Origin: Micavibrio_B sp048498395 | GTDB taxonomy: Bacteria > Pseudomonadota > Alphaproteobacteria > Micavibrionales > Micavibrionaceae | Direction: 5' to 3' | DNA: 35,144 bases | Assembly (NCBI GenBank): GCA_048498395.1 | Contig: JBEHYB010000011.1 | Coordinates: 1 to 35,144 of the forward strand | Shown: positions 15,586 to 25,000 of the stretch, in pieces | How the letters are laid out: each line of letters opens with the position of its first letter | Numbering within the stretch: the stretch's first letter is position 1 | Translations under genes and position numbers: made by a program | Notes under the pieces: generated by a model | The model's input: only the letters and a program-made list of their open reading frames with translations | Database searches by the model: none | What the model was told of the DNA's origin: nothing

Positions 15586-16634
15586 CACACTTCCATGTAG
15601 AGCCGTACGCCAAGAACGAAGGCGTGAGCGTCCTGAAAGCTCCAAGCTTGGCCAGTGCCGAATAAGTCTTTAATGCCGTTGACCTCTTTAAAACCATGAG
15701 CATTCAGGCCCAGTAGAATAGTCGCAACAGAACTGGTTTTGAAGCTGTCATCAAGGAATTTGAGTACGGCAACGACATCGTCGTAAATGGAAGTGGCGCC
15801 GAAAAGATTATCAGGGCAGTTGTAAACAAGGGACTCAATCAGGAACGAGGGCGTACCGCCCGAAGCGCGTTTGATATCCTGCGGCGTGGTGCCGTTATTA
15901 TCGATATGATTTCGCAGTCGCTTTAGAATCCGCACGACACGTTTATAGCGTCTTTTCGTTCTATCGTTTTTTGTACACCCATTTTCGTAGTGCTGAATCG
16001 GAAAATTTATCTTCCGTTCGCCGTCATTCGTCACCAGGCCAATGCCTGCATGTTTTACCGGCCAGCCTCCAAGGATCGTTGTGGCGGTGCCATACTGGCG
16101 GTAGAGATAAGCAGGGACGACATCGACGCTGATGCGCGTATCGTCGTCTTTATGAAGTTGGATCGCCTTATTGCCAGTCTCCGTACTGGCGGCGCCAAAT
16201 TCATCGCCGATACATTTAGCGATATGGTTTTTATAATCGACAAAAGTGAAATTAAGGTCTGTGAAGCCCATGCCAGTTTCGATCTGCGCGCGTGGCGCGC
16301 CGGGCGGTTGGTCCCAGAAAAAAACATCTGTCAGGCACACGCACAAATCGACATCACTGTCTTGGCGAACATTTGTCCGGTTATGATAGCTACCTTGCGG
16401 GATGATTTCCCAAGAACGCGTGGGAAGAAATGTGCTGCGGCGCAGTGCCTGAACAACGCGGCTGCGGGCGGTTTCAATTTTTTGCGCCTCGGTCTCGCTG
16501 GCCGGACGTTGCCAATGCGTGAACCGATCTTCCCATTCGGATCGATTGCGCGGTTTGTTTATTATGCCTGCGAGGCCGCCCAGCAACGTCGTACCATGAT
16601 ATGGAGGCATCAAGCCTTTATGAAGAAAACCCAT
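15585..16634 (-). CDS. CBASS CD-NTase (oligonucleotide cyclase)
   Basis: The 349-residue protein has the polymerase-beta-like nucleotidyltransferase signature of CD-NTases. G81-S82 in IIPQGSYHNRTNV is followed by D94 and D96 in DSDVDLCV, the metal-binding pair. The third carboxylate is D171 in RISVDVVPAYLYR. The C-terminal half is helical, as expected for the OAS-like fold. It makes a cyclic di- or trinucleotide after phage sensing, which activates the membrane effector. The product base identity cannot be predicted by eye. CAGGGTGA upstream supports the start. Cap2, Cap3, HORMA and TRIP13 genes are absent, so this would be a type I system. Confidence 0.82.
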   Translation of the reverse strand: MGFLHKGLMPPYHGTTLLGGLAGIINKPRNRSEWEDRFTHWQRPASETEAQKIETARSRVVQALRRSTFLPTRSWEIIPQGSYHNRTNVRQDSDVDLCVCLTDVFFWDQPPGAPRAQIETGMGFTDLNFTFVDYKNHIAKCIGDEFGAASTETGNKAIQLHKDDDTRISVDVVPAYLYRQYGTATTILGGWPVKHAGIGLVTNDGERKINFPIQHYENGCTKNDRTKRRYKRVVRILKRLRNHIDNNGTTPQDIKRASGGTPSFLIESLVYNCPDNLFGATSIYDDVVAVLKFLDDSFKTSSVATILLGLNAHGFKEVNGIKDLFGTGQAWSFQDAHAFVLGVRLYMEV

Positions 16635-16783
16635 TATTCACCCTGCGTTTCGTGACGGTTTTTCCTCTGACAAGAAGCCCATCAATATTTTTTTCGATAA
16701 GCCGTTATCATATCTGGATTCGGCAAATGATTAAAGAATATATTATGGAAGATTTTTTATTTGCATATTAAAATATTGTCGAC

Positions 16784-17476
16784 TTAATCTTTGCGCTTAA
16801 GCTTATTTTGGCTGCAAAGCCAATGAAACACAGCCGTGGCCAGTACCGCCCCGATGATCTGCGCGGCCATGAAACCGCTGACATCTTCGGGCCTGATGCC
16901 GGAAAAAGTATCTGTCAGCGACCGTGCGAGGGTAACAGCCGGATTTGCAAAAGACGTTGATGAGGTGAACCAGTATCCGGCGGTAATAAACAGGCCGACT
17001 GCATAGGGGATAGCATCAGGACGGCTTCGTAGGCAGCCGAGGATGGTGGCCAGCAGACCGAATGATGCGACGATCTCTCCGGTCCAGACGCCCACGCCCG
17101 TCCGCGCATGCGTTGATGCTTCAATAAGGGGCAGGCTAAACATGATATGCGCGAGTATGGCGCCAGCTACGCCTCCGATAATCTGCACTATTATATAAGC
17201 CAGAAATTCCAGCCAAGGCAGCTTGCGTTGCAGAGCGAACGAAAGGCTTACGACCGGATTGAAATGCGCGCCGGATATCGGGCCAAAAATCAGAATTAGA
17301 ACCACAAGCGCCGCACCTGTCGCCAGCGTGTTACCCAGAAGCGCGATGGCCTCATTTCCGTCTGCAAGATTTTCGCCCATGATTCCGGAGCCAATCACAA
17401 CGGCGACCAGAAGGGCCGTGCCAAGCCATTCTGAAAAAAGCCTGCGTTTCAGATCGAAAGGGCTAAACGCCGTCAT
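16784..17476 (-). CDS. aqpS: Aquaglyceroporin AqpS-like, arsenite efflux channel
   Basis: The 230-residue MIP-family channel has six membrane helices and two half-helix loops. The first loop carries GAHFNPVVSL (N73-P74-V75, so NPV instead of NPA) and the second FANPAVTLARSL. In Sinorhizobium and relatives an aquaporin of this type sits in the ars operon and lets arsenite made by ArsC flow out down its gradient. Its place as the last gene of arsR-DUF6428-arsC-aqpS, with a 14-base overlap with arsC, supports that role here. It is distinct from ArsB or ACR3 pumps, neither of which is present in the window. Confidence 0.88.
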   Translation of the reverse strand: MTAFSPFDLKRRLFSEWLGTALLVAVVIGSGIMGENLADGNEAIALLGNTLATGAALVVLILIFGPISGAHFNPVVSLSFALQRKLPWLEFLAYIIVQIIGGVAGAILAHIMFSLPLIEASTHARTGVGVWTGEIVASFGLLATILGCLRSRPDAIPYAVGLFITAGYWFTSSTSFANPAVTLARSLTDTFSGIRPEDVSGFMAAQIIGAVLATAVFHWLCSQNKLKRKD

Positions 17477-17885
17477 TAAGGTAATCCTCGATACGGTCTC
17501 TCAGCATCGTGAAGGCTTCGTCAAACGCGGCCTCGATCTGTGCGTCTGTACCCGTCGCTTTTGCTGGATCCGGCGTACTCCAATGCAGTTTTTTCACTGG
17601 CCCTATAAAGGCGGGGCAACTTTCGGCAGCGGCAGCATCACACACGGTGACGACCAGATCAAAATGCTGACCTGAAAATTCATCCCAAGACTTGCTGCGT
17701 GGGGTGCCGGGATCAATGCCGTGAAGTTTCAGGGTTTCGATAGATTTCGGATGGACATGGCCTGCAGGATTACTGCCCGCGCTGACGGCTTCGATATAAC
17801 TTTTTCCAAGATGATTGAATAACGCCTCCGCCATCACGGAACGGCAGGAATTACCCGTGCAGAGAACAAGGATGCGCTGGGCCAT
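17463..17885 (-). CDS. arsC: Arsenate reductase, thioredoxin-coupled low-molecular-weight phosphatase type
   Basis: The 140-residue protein begins MAQRILVLCTGNSCRSVMAE. C9-x5-R15 is the phosphatase loop that binds arsenate. C82 (VTVCDAAAAESCPAF) and C90 make the redox pair, matching C10/C82/C89 of the S. aureus type. It reduces arsenate to arsenite, using thioredoxin. The start is set by the TAATG overlap with the DUF6428 stop (17885); the longer frame lacks support. Arsenite then leaves by AqpS. Confidence 0.93.
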   Translation of the reverse strand: MAQRILVLCTGNSCRSVMAEALFNHLGKSYIEAVSAGSNPAGHVHPKSIETLKLHGIDPGTPRSKSWDEFSGQHFDLVVTVCDAAAAESCPAFIGPVKKLHWSTPDPAKATGTDAQIEAAFDEAFTMLRDRIEDYLNDGV

Positions 17886-18337
17886 TAGCAGCATCCTTTC
17901 GTTGGTGGGCAGCACGACGAAGCCGCTTGTGCTGGCTCTTTGTTAGGGATCCCGCAGGCATCCTGAGCCAGGCAGGCGGTCTGCTTTGTCGTCAGGATGA
18001 AATCCTTGCCATCAAAATCGAGGCCGAATTTTCCTATGGTGTTTTGCTGGTATTCGACTTCGATATCCAGATCCTCATCGCCCAGAACTTTTTTTGAAAG
18101 ATTCAAGATATGCAGGAATTTTTGTGGGGCCAGCCTGTGATCGTAATCGCCAGCCTCCCAGAGTTGGAAGTTCGCCATTGTTTCTTTCCGCTCAACGCCA
18201 CCGCAATCAATGAAATGCTTGGTTACAAGACCAACTTCCGTTACGTGAAAGTGAGGCGGCAAATATGAGCCATCTGGCAATTTGAAATTAATAGTCTGAA
18301 TTTTGGCTAAATTATTTTTTATCTCTGAAATTTTCAT
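17885..18337 (-). CDS. DUF6428-like ars-operon protein with Cys-rich tail
   Basis: The 150-residue protein starts at 18337, where its ATG overlaps the arsR stop (ATGA). The core segment LPPHFHVTEVGLVTKHFIDCGG is typical of a small family (I recall it as DUF6428) found beside arsR in alphaproteobacteria. The C-terminal tail ends SSCCPPTKGCC, two pairs of cysteines that could hold arsenite or another thiophilic ion. The middle (ILNLSKKVLGDEDLDIEVEY) looks like a helix then strand. The function is unknown. The operon position and cysteines suggest an arsenite-binding or chaperone role, which is inference. Confidence 0.75.
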   Translation of the reverse strand: MKISEIKNNLAKIQTINFKLPDGSYLPPHFHVTEVGLVTKHFIDCGGVERKETMANFQLWEAGDYDHRLAPQKFLHILNLSKKVLGDEDLDIEVEYQQNTIGKFGLDFDGKDFILTTKQTACLAQDACGIPNKEPAQAASSCCPPTKGCC

Positions 18338-18711
18338 GATTTTTTCTTTTTCTGCGGTGTCTGGCAACAATTCATCAACTCAATGATGGATGATCCTTTT
18401 CTCTTATCATTGCGGATGCTAGCGAATTCCACGCGGCAGCAATCCTCGACCATAAAACGGATCAGGCTCGTGAAGAAATCAAAATTGGCGCTGTAGATGA
18501 TTGAGCGGCCTTCGCGGCGCGATACGATCAGATCGGCGTTGCTCATATGGTTCAGGTGGAAGGACAGGGTGTTGTGCGGAATGCCTAGCGTATCGCTGAG
18601 TTTGCCAGCGGGCGCGCCGTCTGGGCCGTATTCGACCAGAAGGCGGAAGACCCGAAGGCGGGTTTCTTGTGAGAGTGCATCAAAGGCAATAAGGGCTTCT
18701 TGAATGTCCAT
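18334..18711 (-). CDS. arsR: ArsR-family metalloregulator
   Basis: The 125-residue protein is a winged helix-turn-helix repressor (LSQETRLRVFRLLVEYGPDG, recognition helix around NTLSFHLNHMSNADLI, wing RREGRSIIYSANF). C91-C92 in VEDCCRVE and C115-C116 in MNCCQTPQ form two cysteine pairs near the C-terminus, suited to three-coordinate arsenite binding. It should repress its own operon and release DNA when arsenite binds. The polylysine end KKKKS is unusual. Its promoter region holds two palindromes that are the likely operators. Confidence 0.9.
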   Translation of the reverse strand: MDIQEALIAFDALSQETRLRVFRLLVEYGPDGAPAGKLSDTLGIPHNTLSFHLNHMSNADLIVSRREGRSIIYSANFDFFTSLIRFMVEDCCRVEFASIRNDKRKGSSIIELMNCCQTPQKKKKS

Positions 18712-18733
18712 ATGTCCAAATATATAGACATAT
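18710..18733. promoter_or_regulatory. Probable ArsR operator, proximal
   Basis: ATATGTC (18710-18716) and GACATAT (18727-18733) form an inverted repeat separated by ten AT-rich bases, overlapping the arsR start region. ArsR-family operators are usually imperfect dyads of this kind placed over the promoter. Confidence 0.6.
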
Positions 18734-18800
18734 AAGGCAAAGTCAATTTGGTTTTTATTTGAAGATTTAAATGATCTAAAATTTTTGTGCGGGTCATCCG

Positions 18801-18814
18801 GACATATATATGTC
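18801..18814. promoter_or_regulatory. Second ATATGTC palindrome, possible ArsR operator
   Basis: GACATATATATGTC is a perfect 14-base palindrome about 70 bases upstream of the first dyad, made from the same GACATAT half-sites. It could also control the gene reading rightwards from 18893. Confidence 0.55.
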
Positions 18815-18892
18815 AGCAGCTCAAAAATTATATTTTTTTGGAAAAAATATAATTATAACGGATTGTTAGTTAATTGCTGCGGTGCTATATAT

Positions 18893-19246
18893 ATGATCAT
18901 GCGTGTACTCCTTATGCTTTTAATTTTTGCAATAGGTTTCGGTGGCTACACAGCCGCCGCGCATGCTTTTGCTCCGATTTCTGATGAAAGGGCGCAAGCT
19001 GTAAGCATGGCATCGTGCGCCGATTGTCAGCCGGATAGTACAGATAATGGCGATAAAGATGATAATGATAAAGCGGGTGGTGGTTGCATGAGTTGCCACC
19101 ATTGCTGCGGTTCACAGCTTAGTTTTCATCCAGACTTTTCAATGAACATTGAAATTACTGCGGGCGTCCTTTCGCCTTTGCCGGATCAGGTTCCTACCGA
19201 TAGTCACATATCGACCCTTTTACGCCCCCCAAAAACCCTCGTCTGA
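18893..19246 (+). CDS. Small secreted Cys-rich protein, czc-linked (CzcI-like?)
   Basis: The first plausible start is ATG at 18893 (MIMRVLLMLLIFAIG...), giving 117 residues; a second ATG is at 18899. A signal peptide is followed by a linker with Cys and acidic clusters, SCADCQPDSTDNGDKDDNDK and CMSCHHCCG, and a tail ending RPPKTLV. No strong ribosome binding site is seen. Small periplasmic proteins with Cys/His tracts are common ahead of czcCBA, and CzcI-type proteins are such. The assignment is tentative. It is divergent from the ars operon. Confidence 0.55.
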   Translation: MIMRVLLMLLIFAIGFGGYTAAAHAFAPISDERAQAVSMASCADCQPDSTDNGDKDDNDKAGGGCMSCHHCCGSQLSFHPDFSMNIEITAGVLSPLPDQVPTDSHISTLLRPPKTLV

Positions 19247-19249
19247 TTA

Positions 19250-19281
19250 AAGGGATTATGGCTTGATTGAGCCAATCCCTT
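19250..19281 (+). promoter_or_regulatory. Hairpin before czcC
   Basis: AAGGGATT (19250-19257) pairs with AATCCCTT (19274-19281), with GGCT/AGCC inside after a two-base bulge. No T run follows, so this may be an attenuator or a processing stem rather than a full terminator. Confidence 0.4.
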
Positions 19282-19345
19282 GCTGCCGTCCTCATCAGGC
19301 GGCGTGATGCTTCATGCACTTTAATCACGATAAGGGACTTCTAAA

Positions 19346-20707
19346 ATGACCGTTACCGCAAAACGCCTAATGCTGGCAGGGCTTCTGGCGACTACTTACC
19401 TCGCATCTTTTTCTGCTTTCGCGCAACCCGCCGCAAAAGATGCGCCGTCTGCTTTGGCGCAATCCGATAAAGGCGAGATTCCGCCCCTTATTAATCCGAC
19501 AGTTACGCCCGCAGCGCCCGCAATGCTTGTTCTCGATCAGGCCATAGCATGGGCCTTGGAACATTCGCCGGTTTTGGGCGCGTCCGCCAGCCGGGCCGAT
19601 GCGGCCACCGCCAGCCGGTCGCAGGCGGGCGCGTTACCGAACCCTGAATTATCCATCGAAGCCGAAAATATTTACGGCGATGGGCCACTGGAAGGCACAG
19701 GCGGAGCGGAAATCACTTATGGTGTGGAACAACTGGTTGAGCTTCCTGGCAAGCGCGGCAACCGCGTTCGGGTGGCAGAGGCGGAGAAAACCAAAATTCA
19801 TTATGCCCGCGACGGTGCGCGGCTTGATCTAATAAGGGACATAACGACCGCTTACGCCGAACTGGTCGCCGCGCAACGCGACCTGACGGTTATTGAAGAA
19901 GAACGTAATCTTGCCGAAGAAGTGTTGAATAGCGTCGCCGCCAAAGTGGAGGCGGGAAAAGAACCGCCTATTCAGAAAAACAAGGCGCAAATCGAATTGT
20001 CATCCAGCGCAATCGCGCTTGACCGCGCCCGGCGCGCCGTCAGTACGAAAAAACAGACGTTGTCGTTTTTGATGGGCGGAGATGTAAGCGATTTTACGGT
20101 GGACGCGCAAAGCCTGCCCATACTTTCGGAGCCGCAACCCTTCACATTTTATCAGGAGCGATTGAATCAGACCCCGGACGCCAAGGGATTGGAAGCCGAC
20201 GTTACGCAGGCGCAATCCGCTTTATCGCTTGAAAAGGCCAACGCTTTACCTGACCCGACGCTAGGCTTCGGCGTCAGGCAATTCCGCGAAGACGACAGCC
20301 AGGCTTTCGTGGCAGGCATTTCGTTTCCCATCCCCGTCTTCAATCTCAATCGCGCCGGTATCCAGCGGGCGGGACATGAATTTAACGCGGCTAAACTAGA
20401 ACAGCGCGGCGGACAGTTATCGCTGGAATCCACATTGATCGAAACCTACGAAAATTTTGTAAGCGCCTATCGTGAAGCCAGTGCCCTGAATGACTCTGTT
20501 TTGCCGGGAGCCGAGGAAGCCTTTTCGTTTTCCCGTCAAGGATATGATGCTGGGAAATTCGGATATCTCGAAGTGCTTGACTCGCAACGCACCCTGTTCG
20601 ACGCCCGCAGGCAATATAACGAGGCGGTTCTTGATTATCACCGACAGCGGGCGGCCATTGAGCGCATGACGGCCCTGCACGGACACAACTCTTCTGACAA
20701 GGAATAG
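19346..20707 (+). CDS. czcC: Czc-type outer-membrane efflux protein (TolC family)
   Basis: The 453-residue protein has a signal peptide ending near residue 27 (..FSAFAQ). Long periplasmic helices in two repeats (residues about 65-250 and 265-440) are typical of TolC/OEP, with the ALEHSPVLGASASRADAAT and LPDPTLGFGVRQF segments of heavy-metal outer-membrane factors. It is the first gene of a czcCBA set (C, then B after 3 bases, then A). The trimer forms the outer-membrane duct for the RND pump. No His-rich tract is present in this subunit. Confidence 0.92.
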   Translation: MTVTAKRLMLAGLLATTYLASFSAFAQPAAKDAPSALAQSDKGEIPPLINPTVTPAAPAMLVLDQAIAWALEHSPVLGASASRADAATASRSQAGALPNPELSIEAENIYGDGPLEGTGGAEITYGVEQLVELPGKRGNRVRVAEAEKTKIHYARDGARLDLIRDITTAYAELVAAQRDLTVIEEERNLAEEVLNSVAAKVEAGKEPPIQKNKAQIELSSSAIALDRARRAVSTKKQTLSFLMGGDVSDFTVDAQSLPILSEPQPFTFYQERLNQTPDAKGLEADVTQAQSALSLEKANALPDPTLGFGVRQFREDDSQAFVAGISFPIPVFNLNRAGIQRAGHEFNAAKLEQRGGQLSLESTLIETYENFVSAYREASALNDSVLPGAEEAFSFSRQGYDAGKFGYLEVLDSQRTLFDARRQYNEAVLDYHRQRAAIERMTALHGHNSSDKE

Positions 20708-20710
20708 ACC

Positions 20711-22003
20711 ATGAGAAAAACAAAACTGAAAACCCTTCTGATTACGTCTGTAGCGGTTATCGCGCTGGTGGGCGGATTTGCCTATAAGGAATTCACACCG
20801 CAGAGCCATGCCGCCGAAGAGCATGGCGACAGCCACGGCCATGCCGAAGGCGAAGATAGCCATGACAAGGAAAAAGGCGAAGAAAAGCATGGCCACGGTC
20901 ATGAGGAAGCAAAAGAAGAACATGGTGACGAAGGTGGTGAACACGCGGAAGGCGGTGAAGATCATGGCGAGGAAGGAGTTGTAAAGCTTGACGAGGCGCA
21001 GCTGACAGCCGCAGGCATTAAAATATCCGAAGTCGGTCCCGGAAAATTGGCGCGGGAAGTGACGGTTCCCGGTAAGATCGTCGCCGCCGCCGACCGCATG
21101 GCGCAGATTGTTCCGAAGGTCGCGGGCGTCGTAACGGAAGCCCTTAAGAATCTGGGTGATACGGTTAAAAAAGGCGAGGTTCTGGCCCTGATCGAAAGCC
21201 GTGAAATGGCGGAAGCCGTTGCGGATTTTCTGGCCACGAAGCGGGCCGAGGAGTTGGCGCGCACCACGTTCAACCGTGAAAAAGGTTTATGGGATAAGAA
21301 AATCACGGCGGAGCAAGATTACCTGAACGCCAAAAATTCTCATCAGGAAGCTCAAATCCGTCTCGACCTTGCCAAGCAGAAATTGCAGACGCTGGGGCAT
21401 GAGGGCGACATAGCCGGAAACGGCAATGCCCGCTTTCACCAACTGAAAGCGCCGCTCGATGGTCGTGTGATAGCGCGGGAGCTGACGCTGGGAGAATTTG
21501 TCGATACAACGCATACGGCCTTTACCGTCGCGGATTTGAGCGTGGTGTGGGTTGAAACCGCCATTGCGCCGGGCGATCTGCCTTTCGTTAAGGAAGGACA
21601 GCCCGCGACCATCATGGGCAGTGGTGGCAAGGCCGAGGGCAAGCTGATTTTCGTCAGCCCCGCTATTGATCCTGAAACCCGCGCCGCCAAGGCGATCATT
21701 GAGCTTGAAAACGCGGACGGAAAATGGCGACCAGGCGAATTTGCCAACGCCGCTATCTCTACTTCCGCGCAGGAAGTCGATTTTATCCTACCGAAAGAGT
21801 CCGTGCAAAGCGTCGATGGGCAGAATGTCGTGTTCGTCCGCTCTGATAAGGGCTTTGAAAAGAGGGTCGTCGGTTTAGGCCGTGAAGACAGTCGCCATGT
21901 TGAAATCGTATCTGGCCTTCAAGCCGGAGACACGGTTGCCGTTAGCGGAACATTTACTCTCAAGGCTGAATTCGGCAAAGCCGAAGCCGAACACGCACAT
22001 TAA
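20711..22003 (+). CDS. czcB: Czc-type periplasmic adaptor (HlyD/RND membrane fusion protein)
   Basis: The 430-residue protein has an N-terminal membrane anchor/signal. A His- and acid-rich tract (about residues 35-90, many HGH and EEH units) probably binds metal. The barrel-sandwich-like part includes LTAAGIKISEVGPGKLAREV and VTVPGKIVAAADRMAQIVPK, and the lipoyl-type segment is followed by a helical hairpin (about 170-230) and a beta-barrel to the end. AAGGAATAG precedes the ATG. It bridges CzcA and CzcC. The charged tract is longer than in many relatives, suggesting a role in capturing periplasmic zinc or cobalt. Confidence 0.92.
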   Translation: MRKTKLKTLLITSVAVIALVGGFAYKEFTPQSHAAEEHGDSHGHAEGEDSHDKEKGEEKHGHGHEEAKEEHGDEGGEHAEGGEDHGEEGVVKLDEAQLTAAGIKISEVGPGKLAREVTVPGKIVAAADRMAQIVPKVAGVVTEALKNLGDTVKKGEVLALIESREMAEAVADFLATKRAEELARTTFNREKGLWDKKITAEQDYLNAKNSHQEAQIRLDLAKQKLQTLGHEGDIAGNGNARFHQLKAPLDGRVIARELTLGEFVDTTHTAFTVADLSVVWVETAIAPGDLPFVKEGQPATIMGSGGKAEGKLIFVSPAIDPETRAAKAIIELENADGKWRPGEFANAAISTSAQEVDFILPKESVQSVDGQNVVFVRSDKGFEKRVVGLGREDSRHVEIVSGLQAGDTVAVSGTFTLKAEFGKAEAEHAH

Positions 22004-22015
22004 AGGACCCAAGTT

Positions 22016-25000
22016 ATGATCGAGAAAATTCTCCGCTTTTCCATTGCCCATCGGCTTTTAATTCTCATGCTGACGGTAACGGTGTCCGCTTACGGCGTTT
22101 ACGCCCTTGGCAAATTGCCCATCGACGCCGTGCCGGATATCACGAATAATCAGGTGCAGATCAACGTCGAAGTGCCTGCCCTGTCACCGTTCGAGGTCGA
22201 GAAACAGGTCACATATTCGATTGAAACGGCAATGGCTGGTATTCCCGGCCTGATCGAAACGCGTTCCATGTCCCGCAATGGGTTCGCGCAGGTGACAGTC
22301 ATATTCGAGGATGACGTCGATATTTACTTTGCCCGCGCACAGGTCAATGAGCGTCTGGCCACCGCCAAGGAAAGTCTGCCGGAAGGTGCGGAGGTCGTGA
22401 TGGGCGCGATCTCGACCGGCCTCGGCGAAATCTATATGTGGACGGTTGAATACGAAAAGCCTGATCAGCCCTATACCACGCCGGAAGGTCTGAAACTCAC
22501 TTCCGAATTTGAGAAGGCAATGTATCTGCGTACCGTGCAGGACTGGATCATCGGCCCCCAGATCAAGACGGTCAAAGGCGTGGCTGCTGTCGATTCCATC
22601 GGCGGTTATGCCCAGCAATACCATGTGCAGCCTGATCCGCAGAAACTGGCATCTCTTGGACTGACATTCAATGACGTGATAGAGGCGCTTGAACGCAATA
22701 ACGCAAGTACGGGCGCGGGTTACCTGGAGCAAAAGGGCGAATCTTATGTTGTTCGCGCCGACGGACGCCTGACGACGACCAAGGAAATCAGCAATGTCGT
22801 TGTTTCGACGCGCAAAGGTGTTCCTATCTATATGAGGGACGTTGCCACGGTCGGCCTGGGTAAGGAACTCCGTACAGGCAGCGCCAGTGAAAACGGGCAT
22901 GAAGTTGTAGTCGCTACGGCCATGATGCTGCGCGGTGAAAATAGCCGCGTTGTCGCAAAGGCGGTGGATGAAAAATTAACCGAGATACAAAAATCATTGC
23001 CGGAAGGCGTAAGGGCCAAAACGGTTCTGAACCGTACCAATCTGGTTGAAGCCACCATCAAGACAGTCAGTAAGAACCTGGCCGAGGGCGCTTTGCTGGT
23101 TATTGCCGTTCTGTTCCTGCTGCTGGGTAATTTCAGGGCGGCGGTCATTACCGCCTTGATTATTCCTTTCACGATGCTCATGACCGGAATCGGCATGGTG
23201 CAGGCTGGTATCAGCGCCAACCTCATGAGCCTGGGCGCACTCGACTTTGGTCTGCTGGTGGATGGCGGGGTCATTATCATTGAAAACTGCCTGCGCCGCC
23301 TCTCGGAGAAGCAGCATAAGGAAGGCCGCCTGTTAACCCATGAAGAGCGTCTTGACGAAGTCATGGAGGCCAGCGCCCAGATGATCAAGCCGATGGTATT
23401 CGGGCGTATCATCATCATCATCGTTTTCATGGCGCTTCTCTCCTTTACAGGGGTTGAAGGCAAAATGTTCACCCCGATGGCGATGACGGTCATTATTGCC
23501 CTCACCTTCGCTTTTATCCTGTCCATCACCTTCGTTCCGGCGATGGTTGCCATGTGGCTTAGTGGCAGGATCGAGGAAAAGGACAACTGGATTATCAGGA
23601 AATCGAAGGCGTTTTATGAACCGCTTTTGAACTTCTCACTCAATAATCCTAAAAAAATGATTCTGGGGTCGGTGTTGTTCTTTGCCCTTTCGCTGCTGAC
23701 TTTTGCGCGGCTGGGGCAGGAATTCATACCGACGCTCGATGAAAAGAATATCGCCATGCACGCCATGCGGATTCCATCCACTTCGTTGTCGGAATCTACC
23801 GCCATGCAGTTGCAGGTCGAAAAGGCCATCAGCGCCTTGCCGGAAGTGGCTTTCGTGTTCGCCAAGACCGGCACGGCGGAAATGGCGGGTGATCCCATGC
23901 CACCGAACGTGTCGGATACTTTCCTTATCCTGAAAGACCGCAGCGAATGGCCGGACAAGGATTTACCAAAACCAGAGTTAATCGAGAAGATCGCGAAAGC
24001 TGTAGGCCGGGTTCCAGGCAACAATTACGAATACACGCAACCTATCCAGATGCGGTTTAATGAGTTGATTGCCGGGGTGCGGAGCGACGTGGCCGTCAAA
24101 GTGTACGGTGACGATTTCGACGCTATCGGAAAAACCGCGAACAGCATCGCAAGTGCTTTGCGTAACGTCGCGGGTGCCGCCGATGTGAAAGTCGAACAGT
24201 CGACCGGTTTGCCCATGCTGGAAATCGACATCAACAAGGATACGATTGCCCGCTACGGCTTGAATATAGGTGATGTTCTGGATTTGATCTCCGTGGCAAT
24301 CGGCGGTCAGGAAGCCGGACTTGTGTTTGAAGGCGACCGCCGTTTTCCGATTGTCGTGCGCTTGCCCGAATCCATAAGGCAGGACATTCCCGCGCTCGAA
24401 AATCTACCGGTGGCCGTGCCGCATGAAGATGGAGAAGAAGGCGGCGCGTTTGTCCCCCTTAAACAAATAGCCACCTTCCGCCTTTCAGAAGGGCCGAACC
24501 AGATCAGCCGCGAGAACGGCAAGCGCCGTGTCGTGGTGCAGGCCAACGTGCGAGGCCGTGACATCGGTTCCTTCGTGGCCGAGGCGCAGAAGGCCATAGA
24601 AAAGGAAGTCAAAGTGCCTCCCGGCTATTGGCTGGACTGGGGCGGACAGTTTGAAAACCTGATGGCAGCGCGGGATCGTCTGATGATCGTCGTTCCAGCC
24701 TGTTTCTTCGTCATCTTCATGATGTTGTTTACCGCACTGGGATCGGCGAAACAGGCGTTGCTGGTTTTCAGCGGTGTTCCACTGGCGATTTCAGGCGGCA
24801 TTTTCACGTTGTTCCTTGCGGGTATGCCATTCTCTATCCCGGCGGCGGTTGGCTTCATCGCGCTGTCAGGCATCGCAGTGTTGAACGGTCTCGTCATGGT
24901 GACGTATATTAACCAGTTGGTCGCGGAAGGCGTCGAACGCCGTGAAGCCATCGTACAAGGGGCGCTTACCCGTTTGCGGCCCGTTCTCATGACTGCCTTG

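Noticed and set aside
15585..15645. Upstream in-frame ATG that would lengthen the Cap15-like protein by 20 residues
   Set aside because: It lies inside the cyclase gene with no ribosome binding site, and the added residues (MELSGRSRLRSWRTALHGSV) do not look like the membrane-inserted start of this family. The overlap start TGATG is better.
22184..23586. Long minus-strand ORFs opposite czcA (238 and 252 residues)
   Set aside because: They are antisense to a well-supported RND pump gene in high-GC frame, have odd composition (many R, S, P or T), and no start signal or family trait.
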